A stretch of DNA of 64,000 nucleotides from Variovorax sp. 770b2. Lineage in GTDB: Bacteria; Pseudomonadota; Gammaproteobacteria; Burkholderiales; Burkholderiaceae_C. Of the stretch, positions 63,810 to 64,000 are shown piece by piece. Every line of letters begins with the position of its first letter. Within the stretch, counting starts at the first letter, position 1. The notes below the pieces were generated by a model that was not told where the DNA came from, ran no database searches, and was given only the letters and a program-made list of their open reading frames with translations. The stretch lies in contig NZ_FOXJ01000001.1 in NCBI RefSeq assembly GCF_900115685.1, positions 3,133,796 to 3,197,795 on the forward strand, given 5' to 3'. Made by a program: the position numbers and the translations under genes.

Positions 63810-63953
63810 GTGGGTCCTTCTTCTTTCTCGTGGGAGGATGCGCTTCAGGTGCCACATCACGCTTTCTATAATGTTGACAAATGAATGTATCCACAATCAT
63901 GAATTACCCTAGACATGCAAGCAGTGTGCCCGCAGCAACCGTGAGGCACCTTC
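63810..63953. promoter_or_regulatory. Divergent promoter region between iorA and the right-edge gene
   Basis: A perfect TATAAT at 63867-63872 and a perfect TTGACA at 63874-63879 on the plus strand point away from the operon. On the minus strand a TATAGA-type -10 lies in the same spot. The AT-rich core (63860-63905) stands out from the GC-rich surroundings and is the likely control region of the large catabolic operon and of the plus-strand gene that follows. Confidence 0.55.
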
Positions 63954-64000
63954 ATGGCTGATGAATCCGTCGAGTCGCATCGTTTCGTCGACGACTACTT
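63954..64000 (+). CDS. N-terminal start of a gene cut by the window edge
   Basis: Only about 15 codons are visible (MADESVESHRFVDDY...). It is divergent from iorA. The position, opposite a catabolic operon, and the short polar N-terminus with a following helix fit a MarR-type regulator, but there is too little sequence to decide. Confidence 0.5.
   Translation, partial: MADESVESHRFVDDY

Noticed and set aside
63860-63905. MarR palindrome in the iorA divergent region
   Set aside because: The best dyad (TTG...CAA around 63874-63896) has only a few matching positions per arm, too weak to call a site.

Overview
The window is high-GC, densely coded DNA. It most resembles a Comamonadaceae betaproteobacterium, and Variovorax fits best. 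This rests on gene content (tripartite-style solute binding proteins, DUF2782 next to thrB, a BPSS1780-family protein, DUF3999/DUF2339 pairs) and on an aromatic catabolic operon resembling the auxin-degrading loci known from Variovorax. No rRNA, IS element or CRISPR array was seen. The assignment is by recognition, not by alignment.

Left part (1-8.8 kb, plus strand): the tail of a D-amino-acid-oxidase-like flavoprotein, an M81 (MlrC-like) metallopeptidase, a complete peptide ABC importer (binding protein, two permeases, two ATPases) and an N-acyl-D-amino-acid deacylase. Together they look like one unit that imports and breaks down peptides containing D-residues. From 8.8 to 17.4 kb come single genes: a small acidic protein, a His-rich ZIP metal transporter, a Tat-exported dienelactone-hydrolase-like protein, an Asp/Glu racemase, an amino-acid binding protein facing a D-amino-acid dehydrogenase, a Gdx-type SMR exporter, an AhpD-like protein, and a MocR regulator divergent from an FMN azoreductase.

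Middle part (17.4-34.9 kb): lysR, a glutamate-carboxypeptidase-like M20 peptidase and polA (minus strand), then DUF2782, thrB and a membrane protein (plus), DUF3999/DUF2339 envelope proteins and uvrD (minus), guaC (plus) and an arylformamidase-like hydrolase (minus). Several starts (polA, DUF2782, uvrD and a 58-residue membrane protein) sit exactly six bases after a -10-like hexamer and have no Shine-Dalgarno, suggesting leaderless mRNAs.

A tRNA-rich section follows (34.9-39.2 kb): tRNA-Ala(CGC), an SDR, tRNA-Lys(CTT), two small genes, an HNH nuclease with tRNA-His and tRNA-Arg, and a small divergent module built around an HTH regulator.

Right part (39.2-63.8 kb): about 22 tightly spaced minus-strand genes, transcribed from right to left. 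In order of transcription they are iorA, iorB, a [2Fe-2S] reductase, a Rieske oxygenase alpha/beta pair, a CoA ligase, a thiolase-fold protein lacking its catalytic Cys and His, a DUF35-SDR fusion whose SDR half lacks the catalytic Tyr, an isatin-hydrolase-like cyclase, an SDR, two LivK-type binding proteins, a second Rieske alpha/beta pair, a third binding protein, LivH, a LivM-LivG fusion, LivF, a second CoA ligase, an SDR, a MarR regulator and a 4-hydroxybenzoyl-CoA-type thioesterase. A gene that starts at the right edge points away from this operon. The best reading is uptake and breakdown of an indolic or aromatic acid such as indole-3-acetate. The proposed route is ring oxygenation, CoA activation, retro-aldol removal of the side chain by the degenerate thiolase/DUF35 pair, and isatin ring opening toward anthranilate. 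The route is inference; the gene content is directly visible.
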